Shown: positions 1 through 11,955 of the stretch, in pieces | Layout: each line of letters starts with the position of its first letter | How positions within the stretch are numbered: the first letter of the stretch is position 1 | Translations under genes and position numbers: made by a program | Notes under the pieces: generated by a model | Told to the model about the DNA's origin: nothing | What the model saw: only the letters and a program-made list of their open reading frames with translations | The model's database searches: none | Source of the DNA: Guillardia theta CCMP2712 | Taxonomy: Eukaryota; Cryptophyceae; Pyrenomonadales; Geminigeraceae | Length of the DNA: 64,000 nt | Assembly: GCF_000315625.1 (NCBI RefSeq) | Contig: NW_005434625.1 | Coordinates: 277,519 to 341,518 of the forward strand | Direction of reading: 5' to 3'

Positions 1-1
1 A

Positions 2-741
2 CGAAAAATTCATAGTCGCAACGCTTCAGTCCGGTCGATCCAGGTTGCGTTCAGATGTTTCCTTGCCCGACGACTTTACAAGTCACTACTTGCTGGCATA
101 TCCGTAGCTTCAGCTAGTGAAGAATTCGACAATGGACAAGATCAGAGTCATCAAAGTGACCTGGAATTCCAGACGAAGGAATTGCAAGAGCGCCAAACCC
201 ATGACAACTTCGCCGGTGGAATCTCGCAGCAGAGCATGGAGAACTGCACTGTAGTCGTGGTTGAAAACGACACGGAACGAGCAGATACCTTCAATCACCT
301 TGTCGAAGAAGCGGAAGAGGCCATGCGGTCGCAACCTGCAGGAATCGAATGGTCTAGCATGCCACCTGAGAGGCTTATCCAAGAGATCGATCGCCGGCTA
401 CAGGTCTGTACCTACTTGTTGTGTCAAACCTCTTTCGTTTGACTTGGGTATTGATTATGCCATTGCAGAGAGTGGACGAAGCGCAGAGTGCTATGACTCA
501 GGATATCCGTTTTCAACGGCTCCTGCAGCTGCATAGCCTGAAATCTCACTCAGTCGAATGGCGGCAGGCAGTACTTGGGCGCTTGAAAGCTGTTGAGAAT
601 CTCAAGGTACTGAAAGAACAGAGGCTTGAGCAAATTCGTCGCGAAAAGAAGGAACTAGAACAACAGTTGTCGAGCTACTCGCAAGGCTCCGAGGCGCTGG
701 CCTGTCTGAGTGTTTCGCGGCCACCCTCAGGGGCCCGGTGA
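2..741 (+). CDS. IQ-motif coiled-coil protein, 3' end only
   Basis: The reading frame is open from the window edge, so the 5' end lies outside. A good IQ motif (IQVAFRCFLARRLYKSL) is encoded near 50-105, which predicts calmodulin or EF-hand light-chain binding. An acidic linker follows, then a GT-AG intron at 404-468 that keeps phase 0 (exon ends at LQ, next begins RVDEAQ). The second exon encodes a charged helical stretch (LKVLKEQRLEQIRREKKELEQ) typical of a coiled coil, and the stop is at 739-741. One IQ motif plus coiled coil occurs in myosins, kinesin-like proteins and many cytoskeletal or centrosomal proteins, so the family cannot be named from this fragment. The frame and motif are seen directly; the function is inferred. 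Confidence 0.7.
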
Positions 742-3700
742 CCGTGGGCCAGAACTGTTGATGAGACTCAGGCTCCAGCGGCAGTGTACAAAAGTGGACA
801 GTGCAGTGGCACCCCGGACAGGCATCATTCAATGCAGTGTCTTTTACTCATGAAATCACTGAGTTATCGTAGTGCCACGGTGACACTCAGGCAGCCTGGC
901 CCAGTGGTCACAGCACTTCAGCCTACTGAGTACTGCTTCCGCTTGAAGGTCACACCGCCCGGCCGCCGGGTACAGTGGGTGGGGGGCTAGTCACAGTTCA
1001 CATAGTAGTACCGTTCAACCGTTACGTACCGCCTGAGGCTGACTCGTGGCCGGGCGGGGCGCCGCCGCGTCGCCGGAGCCCGGCTCAGCGGCCGCACCGT
1101 GCCACTGCGGCAGTGCCCAGTACCGTACCGTCGGTCACTGGCCCTTGGGCCGCTGGGCGTCCGGCGGCCTGCAGGGCCGCCCCGCGGATCCCGTGACTGC
1201 CAAGATAGGCCAAGATACGGCAACGTGACTCGGGTGACTCGGATAGCCGGACGCCGTGATGCCCCGGCACCTCGAACCTGCGGCCAATGGCTGTTGTAAG
1301 GGCCGCATCGAGTTCCCCGAGTCCTGTCACTCGTGACTTCCGAAGTTCCGGAAACCTATCAGACTGAACTTTGGAAGCCACGTGACTGCCTCGGGGTGTA
1401 GTAAAGAAACCCGGATGACTCAGCAGATCCTTCTAGACCTTCCAAAGTTCGGAGTCTGCCTCCTTTGCCAGTCGCCTAAAGCGAACATATCCGCCCCCCC
1501 GATTCCCCTTCATATTCTACAGCACCCTTGACGCCTGCAACAGATCCTACCGCATGCCATCCCAACACGATTCCTCCCATACCTCCTCCCACACCCAAGC
1601 CCCCCCCCAGCCTAGCTGCAGGAGCTTCTCCATCGTCATGATAGACCACGGCTTCTCCCGGGCGGCTTCTCCCCGACGATCATCCTTGTTCAGCACCTAC
1701 CCAAGCGCGGCTCGACGAAGACCCGAGATCCGCAGCACGGAGACCCTGGGAGCCAAGGCAGACTGGAGGGTCACGGTACGCAGCGACGGAGCAGAGTGCC
1801 TGAGCAACATCCACGAGGCGAGGCGGAAGCGCCAGGAAGCGAGGGAGAGGAGCGACGCGCTGGTCGGCAGGGCGGGAGTGCTCGAGATTACCGCGAGATG
1901 ACAGGAGATCCCTGACGAGAGACGTCGGGGGGGAGAGCAACAGCAAGAGAGGGGCGAGCAGAGGAAGCGAAGGTGTAGATAGACGAGAGAGGGAGGGAGT
2001 GAGATAATAAAGCATTGTTACGACTTACGAGTTATCGGATTGAGAGGACATGGGGCGAGACAGGCAGGAGGAAAGGAGGAGGAGAAGGGAGAAAGACAAC
2101 ATAGACTTGATCATTGCACGTATACCAGGTTGTTGTATTTGAATGAGAAGTGATTGGGGCTGCCGGAGATTATGAGCAGTGCATGTCTGTATAAGAAATG
2201 ATTTGACTGTCCTACTGCACGTCAACGAGAAAGAAGATCAAGCTGGGTTGCGAGCGCGCATGATTATAGAGCAAATTGCAGTGATGCTTCAATCATCGTG
2301 CTCTTCCTTCCTCTCATATTCTTTCCGGCTTGCCCTCTTCGGAACATTTGAAACATTTGGCCTTTGTTGGGAACTTCGGCAAATCATTCGAACCCCGCCG
2401 TCGCAATGCACAGCTTGTCTTTTCAACATCACATCGATCATGGAATCAGATTTGGGTTTGATGTTTGCCGTTATGCAGCTACATCACCACAACATCACAA
2501 CGGAGGTTGTTCCAGTCAGGCGGCTACTTTGAAAGTTTCATGCAGAGAGCCAGTGCGGCATGGTACCAAGTGTATCAGTGACTTGAGTCGTCACCCGACA
2601 AACTGAATTACTAGGCTAACTTAACCGTGAACATTGAGTAAAAGACTATGACAGAACTCGGAAGGCAAGGGCCTTGAAGTTCGGGCCGGGCCGGGCATTC
2701 TACGGCCCTTGGCGCTGAAGGCTGCCACGGAAGGCACCGCCCGGCGCAATCCGTGACTGGCAATCGGACTCCCCATCAAGTTCTCGGATCGGGCGGACTC
2801 AGAAGTTGAAGTCACAGTGATCGGACTGCGCGCCGCAGGGCCGGGACTCAGTACAATGTCGGATTCTTCCGCGAAGCATGCAGTGCGGCCCGCCAGTCGG
2901 ATCGGATCGAGTCCGATCATCGGATGTGTCGCTTTGGCCCTGCGGCGCCGGGCCGCCCGTACGGTGTTGAGGCAACTGATCAGAGCAAGCCTCACCTCAG
3001 GTCATGTCAAGCAGTCGATGTGGCTCTGTGCACAAGCTCACGGAAAGGACAGCAACAGCTACAATACTACCCCGGGGACGACGTAGGAGGATCACGAAGA
3101 AGCCTGACAGCAAGAACCTAGAGGACCGATGGATGGCATTACTGAGGTGATAAGCGAGTCAGCTCATACTATCCGACTCCGGTCAGTCTACGACAGGACA
3201 GCAAGTGACAGGAATAACGGCTAGTGGGAAGTTGGAAGTATCACCCCTGCCAGTCATGGATATGAAAGGACAAGGGGTTCGATCAGAGAAGACAGTACTA
3301 TCATGACTATTCTTCAGAAGCCTGTCGGCCCTACGATGAAGACACGAGACTGAGTGTCAACTCGACAGGCCCTCGAAGCGTTGGATGAGAACTTCGGAAT
3401 CGAAGACCTCGTCATGTCAAGCCTATGTTTCAGCGGCAGGAAAGGGAAAGGAGAATGAGGTGAAGGGTCTCTGTGAGACTGGGTTGTTTGAAGTAAACAA
3501 GCTTGTACATCTGTACCGTCATACATCTGTACCAATCTCCTATCACCTCGGGAGTCTGTTACTTCTCGGGCTAAATCCTGGTAGTATTATTCCAGCCTCC
3601 GCTGCGCGGCCACCTCCAGTGATCATCAAGTATCATGTGACTATAGATACTTCATCACCGTGTCTACTTCGTGTAAGGAGAGAGTTCCGTGACTGGAAAT

Positions 3701-4836
3701 CTCGACTTATGAGTCGTTCCGAGTAAGTCTAAATTGAATTCCCGGCGGAACTTCGATGCGGACTCAACTCGTCAGGACCGGCCGGGCTGCGTCCCGGAGG
3801 CTCACGGAGGCTCGGGCCGGGCCGGGCCGCCGGGAGTCGCCGCCGCCGCGACTGCGGCCGCGTGACTCCGAAGCTCCGCTCGGACCGTCCGGCTGAGTCG
3901 CCGGCTGAGTCGGACGCGGCCCCGGTTCACGGTGACAGGCTGATTTACTGAGAACTTCGGAATCCGAGGCAAGCCGTCATCAGAGGGACTACACGGGTAG
4001 GGTGCGTCTAATTTGATATGGACCCCCCATTTTTGATCATGTACCCACCCCAACATCTACCTTGTTTACCCTACCCTGTACATCCATTCCGGTGAGCAGT
4101 TGCAGGTCAATTTGAAGGGTACTATTTGTAGAGAGATTCACTTCTAACCACCGGTACCAATTTGAATAACCGTATCCTTGGATTAGAATTTGAAATGTAG
4201 GGTTCTTGTACCCCTGATGGATGTAACCCCACCCCTGTACTCCTCACTCCACGAACCCCCATACCTGAGAACGACCAGCCACCCGACAAAGCCCTTCAAA
4301 TTATCGAAGGCGATGATTAGTTTTCACAATTTCATATATATATTACCAAATTTTGGAATTATTCGTTTTTCAATAATAATTTTTCACTGCCATCTTGTAG
4401 TTTACACACGTGTCACTCATCCATTTCCATCCATCCACCCGCCTCCGAAAATTTCCCTCAGCGCCTGTGGCGGGCCATGGATGGCGAAGGCAGAGCGTTT
4501 GAATAATGTCGATCAGCAAGAGATGGGCAGAGGATGAAAGACAGATGGAGATAGATCACAACTTATACTCGTTTGTAGATTGGAAGTGTAGAATAGTTTA
4601 AGTGTATGAACTTTGCTTGGGTGCAGTGTGACGATGGCGCATAGGTACTTGCGAATCTTGTTTTTGATTTGTCGTGAGCAGGTTGCTTCTTCTCCTTGGC
4701 CTGGCAGTAGAGAACATGTCCAACTTTAGAATCAAGTTCATGAGCTGATCATACTGTTCTCGGGAAACGGCGGATTTGCTTACACAGCAAGGGAACTTCA
4801 AAGGAGCACTGGCGGCTGAAGGCCTGTGAGGCCAAC
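742..4836. other. Long intergenic region with GC-rich and C-run repeat tracts
   Basis: No convincing exon was found. GC-rich patches at about 930-1400, 2660-3000 and 3760-3960 are rich in CCGGGCCGGG-like palindromes and in the short words GACTCAG, GTGACTC and ACTCCG. At 4000-4270 the DNA changes to AT-richer sequence punctuated by runs of C (ACCCCACCCC, TACCCTACCC). The same two sequence styles recur in other intergenic stretches of this window. An ORF at 1554-1901 is listed separately with low confidence. Confidence 0.6.
1554..1901 (+). CDS. Possible small hypothetical protein (weak)
   Basis: A 115-codon ORF that starts with ATG and ends in TGA. The predicted product is Ser/Pro/His-rich at the N-terminus and ends in a basic, potentially helical stretch (EARRKRQEARERSDAL). 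I recognise no family. It lies in repeat-rich intergenic DNA and continues into a purine-rich tract after the stop, so it may be a chance ORF or a single exon of an undetected gene. Confidence 0.2.
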   Translation: MPSQHDSSHTSSHTQAPPQPSCRSFSIVMIDHGFSRAASPRRSSLFSTYPSAARRRPEIRSTETLGAKADWRVTVRSDGAECLSNIHEARRKRQEARERSDALVGRAGVLEITAR

Positions 4837-6545
4837 ATGAAGGAAACACTCCCGATTTACCTGATTGCGCTTGCGCTTCTGACTGCATCTGCTTCGATTG
4901 CTCCATATGAGGCTTATGAGAGGAAGCTTCGGGTAATCGATGCTTCATGCATCCGTTGAATATTTGACTATCCGCACTGCAGACAGATATTTGTGACGAC
5001 TTGGTAGACAAGTTACCTTGTGAGGACGCGACGGGTCCATGGACTCACGTCTGCAAAGCTGCCGTTTCAGTGTCATGTACATGCCACCTGCTGGGCAGAG
5101 CTCTGAGTGACAATTATTCATCCAGGCAACACCCTGGCGTATGCCATTGTGATGTCCCGGCAGCTGCCAGAACATGTAGCCGCCTTTGCTTTGCGTGGGA
5201 TTGGCAGCAACGAAGACGGGGAGAAATGGGGCATCAGGCAACAGACGATCGTCCGTCCGCTCGGCTTGTCGCTCGGACTCGCATTGTTGACTCTGGGGTA
5301 GAATGTCTTATGCATCGCATTCCAACCTGAGCGACATGCAGGAGATCGCTGTACAATCCGCTGCTGTTCTATCTTCCTGCTGTTCTTGTGGGATACGCTG
5401 CTATCCAGCCAGTGGTGCCATATCTTGAGAACGAGCTTGGGTATCCCGACTCGTCAGTTCGTGCTTTGTTGACTTACGATGGGAGCAGGATCTCATCGAC
5501 GTTGACGGCCATCGTTGCTTCTGCTCTGTTTGTCCTCCTTGCATACCTTCAGCGGCATGTAGTTGTGTGGCTCTTCGGACTCCTGCTGGGGTTGTTGAGT
5601 TTCATCGCCATTTTTGTTGGCACACCCTACCTCAACGATCTTCCCATCCAAGTACTCGCAAGCCTCTCTCCCTCTCCCTTGCCATTGCTGACCCATGGGA
5701 CCACCAGGTTTTGATCGGAGTCGGGATAGCGTGTGCGTTGATCGGAAGTTCTATCATGCTCTCGTTCGAGAAGACGTACCTCTGGAAGGTCTGCAAGGAT
5801 GTTTGTGGCTCTCACCTCACGTAGCGATGTCCAGGTGTTGGCGTGTGCACTTGTGGGCTCGGTGTTGTTTACAGATGCGATCGGCTTGAGTCAGATCAGC
5901 AGCTTCTTGCAATGGATGATGTGCAGCGTGCTTGTCATCTCGAGCTGTTGGCGGCAGGTCTGCAAGGGTTGTCGACCATGACGAGAGCTGAAGGGAAAAA
6001 CGCAGTTGGGCCCATCCTGGTCGCGAAGGGCGAGGACGTTGGAGGAGAAGGTGAGGAGGAGGTTGCCGGTGATGTCACGTTGGCCGACGCTCTGTGTGTG
6101 CAGTCGGACAAGTCTAGTGTGAGCAGGAGGCGCTCAACAGGGTCTGATTGCGAAGTTGTAAGCATCATGTGAGGCGAGAGGGAGGCGGGTTGATGGTTGG
6201 TGCTGCTGCAGAAAGTGAAGGATCGGAGGAGCCTCAGCGCTCTGATTCTGTCTCCGAGGAACATTCGCAAGCGGAAACCGTCAGACTCAGGGGATGAGAC
6301 GGAGGAAGAAGAGTCGAGCGAGGAGACGACGAGTGGGACTCAAGTGGAAGTCCATCGCAATATTTTCATCCGATGCATTTTGTATGTGGCCAGCAGTTTT
6401 CTTTGGATTCTACACAAGTTCATCCAGGTGGGTTTTCCCTCTCACTTTTGAGGTTCTTGTGACTGATGTGCTGGCAGCTTGTCTTCGGATTGATTTTTGG
6501 AGCTCGATCATCAAAGGAAACCAGAAGAAAGAAAGTGAAGAATGA
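4837..6545 (+). CDS. Multi-pass membrane protein with signal peptide, DUF4203/TMEM198-like
   Basis: Exon 1 (4837-4932) encodes a signal peptide (MKETLPIYLIALALLTASA). Exon 2 (4983-5076) has spaced cysteines (DICDDLV..LPCED..HVCK..SVSC). Exon 3 (5126-5297) joins in frame to an exon from 5342, giving LALLTLGRSLYNPLLFYLPA; three early introns of 50, 49 and 44 nt keep frame exactly. Successive hydrophobic segments follow (AIVASALFVLLAYL, VVWLFGLLLGLLSFIAIF, LIGVGIACALIGSSIML, VLACALVGSVLF). An acidic, basic-flanked cytosolic-type loop (exon from 6212, KVKDRRSLSAL onward) precedes a last segment and a lysine-rich end at 6545. The hydrophobic layout and the G-R motif after the first helix resemble DUF4203/TMEM198 proteins. 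One junction near 5915-6006 could not be resolved. Substrate and function are unknown. Confidence 0.6.
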
Positions 6546-6664
6546 ATGAAACCTATTCTTTTCCCAGTCAACCCTCCAGCCTTTGTCTTGTTGTGATATC
6601 ATGTGGAAAATTCTGTCTCGAAGCGTCAAGTGCTTCTGCGAGAGACAAGTGCGAATGAGATCTT

Positions 6665-9600
6665 TCATTGGCGCAAGTTATTGGCTTCGTTTCTCCTCAT
6701 CTCCTCTTCCCCGGCCGCCTCTTTCCCCTCCCTCCGTCGTCCCTGGGCTTTTTCCCTGCTGCTGTAAAACATGAGAAATACTCGAGATGTCTCGCACAGT
6801 CTCGCACCTTCAAACTTCCGAGGTCCCTTGGCCTCCTGCGCATGGTCGTCAGCGTGACATGGTTCAGCACAGAGACCCACGTGACGACTTGGGAGATGAA
6901 ACTCTTCGGAAGCATCTGCGATCAATGTAAGCAGCGATGGCACAGATGAGAAGGATGAGAAAGATGAAAAGGACGAGCAAGAGGAGGAGGAGCAGGAGCA
7001 GGAGCAGGAGCAGGAGGAGGGAGATGGAGAAGGGAGATGGAGAAGGGGGAGGAGGAGACGAGAGAACGGAAGACATGAGGGCGGCAGAGCTTACTCAGGG
7101 CATCAGCATAGTCGTCTGCAGATGCAAAAGGAGATTTTTTCTGCGGGGGAAGAACAGCAAAGGTAAGACTGTCGCTCAACCCTCTATAAAGTTTCTCACC
7201 ACCACCTTCGGCTTCTTTTTCTGCCGGCTTCCTGCCTCCTCTTCCTCCTCTGCCTCCTCTGCCTGCTCCTCCTCCTCCTCGTCGTCGTCATCGTCCATCT
7301 CAAAGAACTTCTCGTTCTTCACTCTGCCGGACAGGAGTGCATTGTTGTGCTCGATATCTGCATCCCTAGTCATACCCCTCCTCATCGTCTCCTCCTCTCC
7401 CACCTGAGTCGTCCGAGTGAAGATCAGCTTCGATCTCCCGCATCATCGCCTGCTCTGCATCCCCTCGGCTCTTCGTCTTGGTCTGCTTCTCGTCCTCCTC
7501 ATCGTCAAAGTCCATGTCGCTGTACCCTCCCTCGCTCTCCATGTCCTCCTCGCCGTCTCCTCCCATCATCATCCCCCCTTCACTCTCCTCCTCGCTCTCT
7601 GCGTCGCTTCCTCCCTGCCCCGCTCAACGGTCAAGATACCATCACAAGCACGCGATCTTCACCTCAAGGCTTGCCGCCTCTCCCATCCCCTCGTCCTCCA
7701 TGTCATCGTCGTCGTCATCGTCGTCGGACATCTCAACCCCTGCAAAGTCTTCCGCCTCCTCCATGGCGCGCGCCGCCGCCTTCTCCTTCTCCTTCTTGAC
7801 CTACGGAAAGATCGTCAGAATCTGCTGGGCTAGAGACGAATGGCAAAGAAAGAGGGAGGGAGAGAGAGGAAAGCGAGGATGGAAGGGAAAGGACTAGGAG
7901 AGGAAGAGGGGGAGAGGGGGAGAAGAGGAGGAGAAGAGGGGGGGGAGAAGAAAAGCGGGGTAAGAGGGGGGAAGAAAGGGAAGGGGGAGGGAGGAGGGGG
8001 AGGGACGGGGGAAGGGGAAGGACGGGGANNNNNNNNNNNNNNNNNNNNNNNNNNNNNNNNNNNNNNNNNNNNNNNNNNNNNNNNNNNNNNNNNNNNNNNN
8101 NNNNNNNNNNNNNNNNNNNNNNNNNNNNGTCTTTCTCTCCCCCCATTTCTCCTCCTCCACCTGGCTCCTTGCTACCATCCTATTCTACTTGCCCTCCCCC
8201 TTCCTGCCTTCTCCTTACTTGAAGAAGAACTCCTCCGAAGGGTTAACCGACGGCGCCGCCTGCTCCAGCCAGTCTTGTGTGTTGATAGGAGCGGCGTCTC
8301 CTTTGCCTCTGGACGCCCTCTGCATGACCTGCGAGCCCTTGCTGCCGTCCGCCTCCTCCTTCTTCTTGGGGTTCTTGTAGACAAACTTGTCGAGGAAGCT
8401 GAGAAATGCAGGTGAGTATGGAGAGCTGGGAAGCGAGAAGGAGGAGGAGGAGGAGGGAGACAGGGACGACGAGGACACGGAGGAGGACGATGACGATGAC
8501 GATGACGAGGGCGAGGGCGAGGGCGGGGGCGAGGGCGGGGGCGGGGGCGAGGGCGAGGGCGAGGGCGAGGGCGGGGGCGGGGGCGAGGAAAGAAGTGTCA
8601 CCGGATGGTCTGGAAGTCCTCCAGCGGGTCCCCCTGATACTCGATCTTCTTCCTCTCCTTGAGCTTGTCGGCGAAGATGCGGACGGTTGGATGGAAGTGG
8701 TTGGTAAGGATATCGATCTCCGTCACCCCCGCACCCTTGGGGCAGCAGAACTCCGGGTCTCTCTTGTAGGGGTCGTACTGCTCCAGCTCCTTCCTCTCCT
8801 CCACAACCTCCAGGTTCTCTGCCTTGGCCCTGAGCGTCTGGAGAAACAAAAGACAGGCGAGGATGTCAGCAGATCATTCCTCTCCTCTCCTCTCCTCTCC
8901 TCTCCTCTCCTCTCCTCTTCTCTTCTCTCCTCTTCTCTCCTCTCCTCTCCTCTCCTCACCTCCTTTCCCTCGTCCAGCTTCACAACCCATCGGTCGCCGT
9001 CCGAGGCCTTCACGACTCCCTCCTGCTCATTGTACTGCGTCGCCTTCACCAGGTTCTTGATCCTCACCCTCGATCCAGGCTTGATCTCAACGGCAACGGG
9101 AGGAGCAGCAGCAGCAGCAGCTGGTTTCTTGTCCGACACGATCTCGATGCCATCATCGTCCTCATCATCTACAGAGTTCTGGGGGGCGAGGGGCTGGAGG
9201 AGAAGGTCCCAGAGCTGTGGTCGGTGGCTGGTGATTTCGGAGCAGAGGATGAGAGCGCCGCAGCTGAAGGTGACGGTCGTCGTGCTTGAGACTGCAAAAA
9301 AGTGAGGAGAGAGTTTCGAATCTCCTTCTTCCCCCTTGAAACTGTTTCATTCGTCTCTCCCACCCCCTTCCTCTGTCCTCCAGTTCCTTCTCATCGCCCA
9401 TCTACCGCCATTACACCTCTTGCCTCTCATTCTCCTTTACCCCTTGCTCCCCTCCCCCTCCGATCTATCCTCCTTCTTCACGACCATCTCGTCCTCCTCT
9501 CTTTCATGTTCTCATTCAAGTCCTTAACAGCTGATCGGGCTCACCTTGCAAGAGCCTCTTCAGAAAGGAGGCAACGCGCTCCAAGTTCTTGTCGATCTGG

Positions 9601-11955
9601 GCAGGAAGAATGATTGAAAGAAAGATGAAAGAACGAGAAGCCAGAGAAGAAGGAGAAGATAGACGAAGCCGAGGAGGAGGAAGACGAGGATGAAGAGGAG
9701 GAATGAAAGTGGTTTACTCTGAGGGACTTGAACAGGAGGTTGAGAAACATGGCGTGCTTGGAGGACGTTCTGAGATCTGTAGCTGCGAGCTGAAAGCACA
9801 ACATGAGTGAGAGAGACATTGTAAGTAAAGTGAAGATGAGCAAGGAAGAGAAGAGGGAGGGGGAGGGGGGGGGACCTTAGAGTATAAGGCTCGATAGTAT
9901 CGAGCTGAAGGTATTCCATGGGCATCAGCTGTCGCTTGAAACAAAACCTGAGACCTCGGCTTCAGCTCTTTCTCTTCAAGTACTCGAGCTACTCCTCCTC
10001 GACCTCCTACTCCTCGACCTCCTCGACCTCCTCCTCCTCGACCTCCTCCTCCTCGACCCCCTCCTCTGCACCACCTCTCACTCCCCATCTCCTCTTCCCT
10101 TATCCTCTGTTCCTTCCTGACCTGAAGCGCCTGGATGGAGGTGTTGAAAGTAGCGACATAGACCATCTTGAAGATCGAGTCCAGATGTTCTCCTATGACA
10201 GCAGCAGCCACTGGCAGCTTCTCGTCTCCCTTGACATCCCGCTTCCGCTTCTTCTCCTCCTTCCCGCTCTTCTCCTGCACCTTCTGCGCTTCTTCCACGG
10301 GGAGGAAGGGGAGGGCGCGGTTGACCCCCGTCAGGATGGCAGTCAGCGTCTTGTCCTCGAAGTTCTTCTTCTCTTCCATGTGCTTCCTGAATAGCCCAAG
10401 GTACGACCCCACGAGCCCCTTTGCCAGCTCCCCGTCCTGCTTTGCGAGGATGATCTGGTTCAAGAAGGCTGTAGCGTAGTGCTTTGCCCTGCAGATGAAG
10501 CTGAGCCGAGGAGGACGAGGACGAGGGGGAGGGGGAAGGAGGAGGGGGGGGAGGAGGAGGGGAAGGGAGAAGGAGGAGGGGGGTGGGGGGACGAGGAGGA
10601 GGAGGAGGAGGAGTGGGAGGGGGAAGGAGGAGGAGGAGGAGGATAGAGCAGCTTCACAGGGACAGGAAGCGCATGGAGGCAAGAGGAGGGAGAATCGAGG
10701 GAGAACCGGAAGGGGGCAGGGGCACGTACCTGTCAGAGACGTTGGGGCGGAAGAGGAGGCGCTGGACCTCGGCGGCTACAACAGCTTTCATGGCAGGATG
10801 CTCTAGCAGGAGTTTGTTGAGGAGATACATGACGTGAGAAGAGACCTAAGGCGTGTAAGTGCAACTAGAGTGAGGAGGAGGGAGAAGCAGGGTGCAGTGA
10901 GAAGCTGCTACAGAGGAGGGAGAAGGAGGGAGTGGCAGGAAGGAGCTGAAGAGGAAGCGGGGAGGAGATGGAGGGATAGGAAATGGGAGCCGAGGGTTGG
11001 AAACCTTCTTGTCAGGGTCTCCGAGCTTGTTCACCAGTAAGAAAAGGTTCGCCTGCTCCTGCTCCGCCTTGGTCCGCAGGAGATCGTAGGACATCCTGCA
11101 GACTTTTGTCCTGACGTGCGTGAGCGAGTCGTGGGTCGCCGCCTCGAGGTGAGTGATGAACTCTGCGAACTTGTGCTTCACTGCATCCTCAAAGTACCAC
11201 ATCACCAGCAGCGTGGGGTTGCGAGCTGCCTGCTCGTCAACTGGCTGCTCATGGAAGTACGTCAGCTTCCTGTCGGGGAGGAGGTCGGTCTCGAAAAGAT
11301 CCTTAAGGGTCTCCAGAGCCATGGAGTGCTCCCTCTTCCCTCGCTTCGACGCCATCTTCAGCAGAATGTCCAGCACCTGGAGCCTGTGGACGGGCGACTG
11401 TTGTATCATGAGCATCATGGAAGCCATCTTATCGTTGAGGGTGCCAGACGACATGACTTTCTTCAGGAAGCTCGTGTCGTTGTCTGAGCCTCTCCCCCTC
11501 CTCTCCGATGCTTCGAACCTGGTCACCTCTGCATCGAGCAACTGACGAGCCTTCTCTTTCAGCTCCGAGATCCTGTCCTCGTTCTTCTTCCTCTTCCCTC
11601 CCACATGCTCAGCATGCTCCGGTATGAATTCGTACCACTTTCCCATCCCATCTCTGGGCAGGTCAAGAGCTTTACTGTTCGATTCTGCTTGTTGTCCCTG
11701 AGAGGTCGAGATGTCAGCAAGCCCCGAAAGTCGCCGGGTCTTGCCTCACCTTTGCATGCTTGAAGTCGTTGGATTTCTTCTCTCCGTCTCTCTTGTTGTA
11801 TCCACCGGATTTAGGAGAGCGATGCTTGTCGCTCCCATTGAATTTCTTGCCTTGCCTTTCATTCTTTGGAGAACCTGCATGCTCATCTTAGGCCATCCAC
11901 CGCCAGCCGTCTATCTCGCACCTTTCATGCCTTGCCTCGATTTCTGTGGCTGCAT
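6665..11955 (-). CDS. NOC1: Ribosome biogenesis protein NOC1/MAK21 (CEBPZ, CBF/Mak21 family)
   Basis: Exon 1 starts at ATG 11955 (MQPQKSRQGMK). A lysine-rich exon (GSPKNERQGKKFNG) follows, then a large exon (about 11700-10994) with family landmarks WYEFIPEH, QSPVHRLQVLDILLKM, ALETLKDLFETDLLPDRKL and the basic-flanked MWYFEDAVKHKFAEF. Later exons hold HYATAFLNQIILAKQ, PSARYYRALYSK, DLRTSSKHAMFLNLLFKSL, FSCGALILCSEI, YDPYKRDPEFC, NHFHPTVRIFADKL, YQGDPLEDFQTIRFLDKFVYKNPK and the acidic C-terminal part ending near SPFASADDYADAL. These are the conserved CBF/Mak21 blocks in their usual order. In yeast and human the protein acts with NOC2 in nucleolar 60S pre-ribosome maturation and export. Oddities are a KOW-like insert encoded at 9076-8960, very large purine/pyrimidine repeat introns, and an N gap between the SEEFFFK exon and the acidic C-terminal exons. 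The exact stop codon is uncertain. Confidence 0.93.
8029..8128. other. Assembly gap (100 N)
   Basis: Exactly 100 N, the usual placeholder for a gap of unknown length. It lies inside the NOC1/MAK21 gene between the exon ending SEEFFFK (about 8213) and the acidic C-terminal exon (about 7800). It is flanked by GGGGGA-rich repeats, which probably broke the assembly. Coding sequence could be missing here. Confidence 0.99.
8503..8588. repeat. (GAGGGC/GGGGGC)n microsatellite in NOC1 intron
   Basis: Imperfect hexanucleotide array on the + strand, inside an intron of the minus-strand NOC1 gene between the QTIR and FLDKFVYKNPK exons. Confidence 0.9.
8879..8957. repeat. (TCTCC)n microsatellite in NOC1 intron
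   Basis: Pentamer array read as TCTCC on the + strand, so GGAGA on the NOC1 sense strand. It lies directly after the exon that ends with the KOW-like segment. Confidence 0.9.
9975..10070. repeat. Imperfect CTCCTCGAC repeat in NOC1 intron
   Basis: CTCCTCCTCGAC-type units on the + strand, in the intron between the exon carrying FKMVYVATFNTSIQALQ and the exon carrying HGIPSARYYRALYSK. Confidence 0.75.
10505..10645. repeat. GGA-rich purine tract in NOC1 intron
   Basis: About 140 nt of GGA/GGGA repeats on the + strand (pyrimidine tract in NOC1 sense) between the exon ending near 10730 and the exon starting RAKHYATAF. Confidence 0.85.

Noticed and set aside
4598-5241. Minus-strand ORFs overlapping the first exons of the membrane-protein gene
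   Set aside because: The plus strand gives a signal peptide and three phase-consistent short introns leading into transmembrane helices; the minus ORFs have no recognisable feature.
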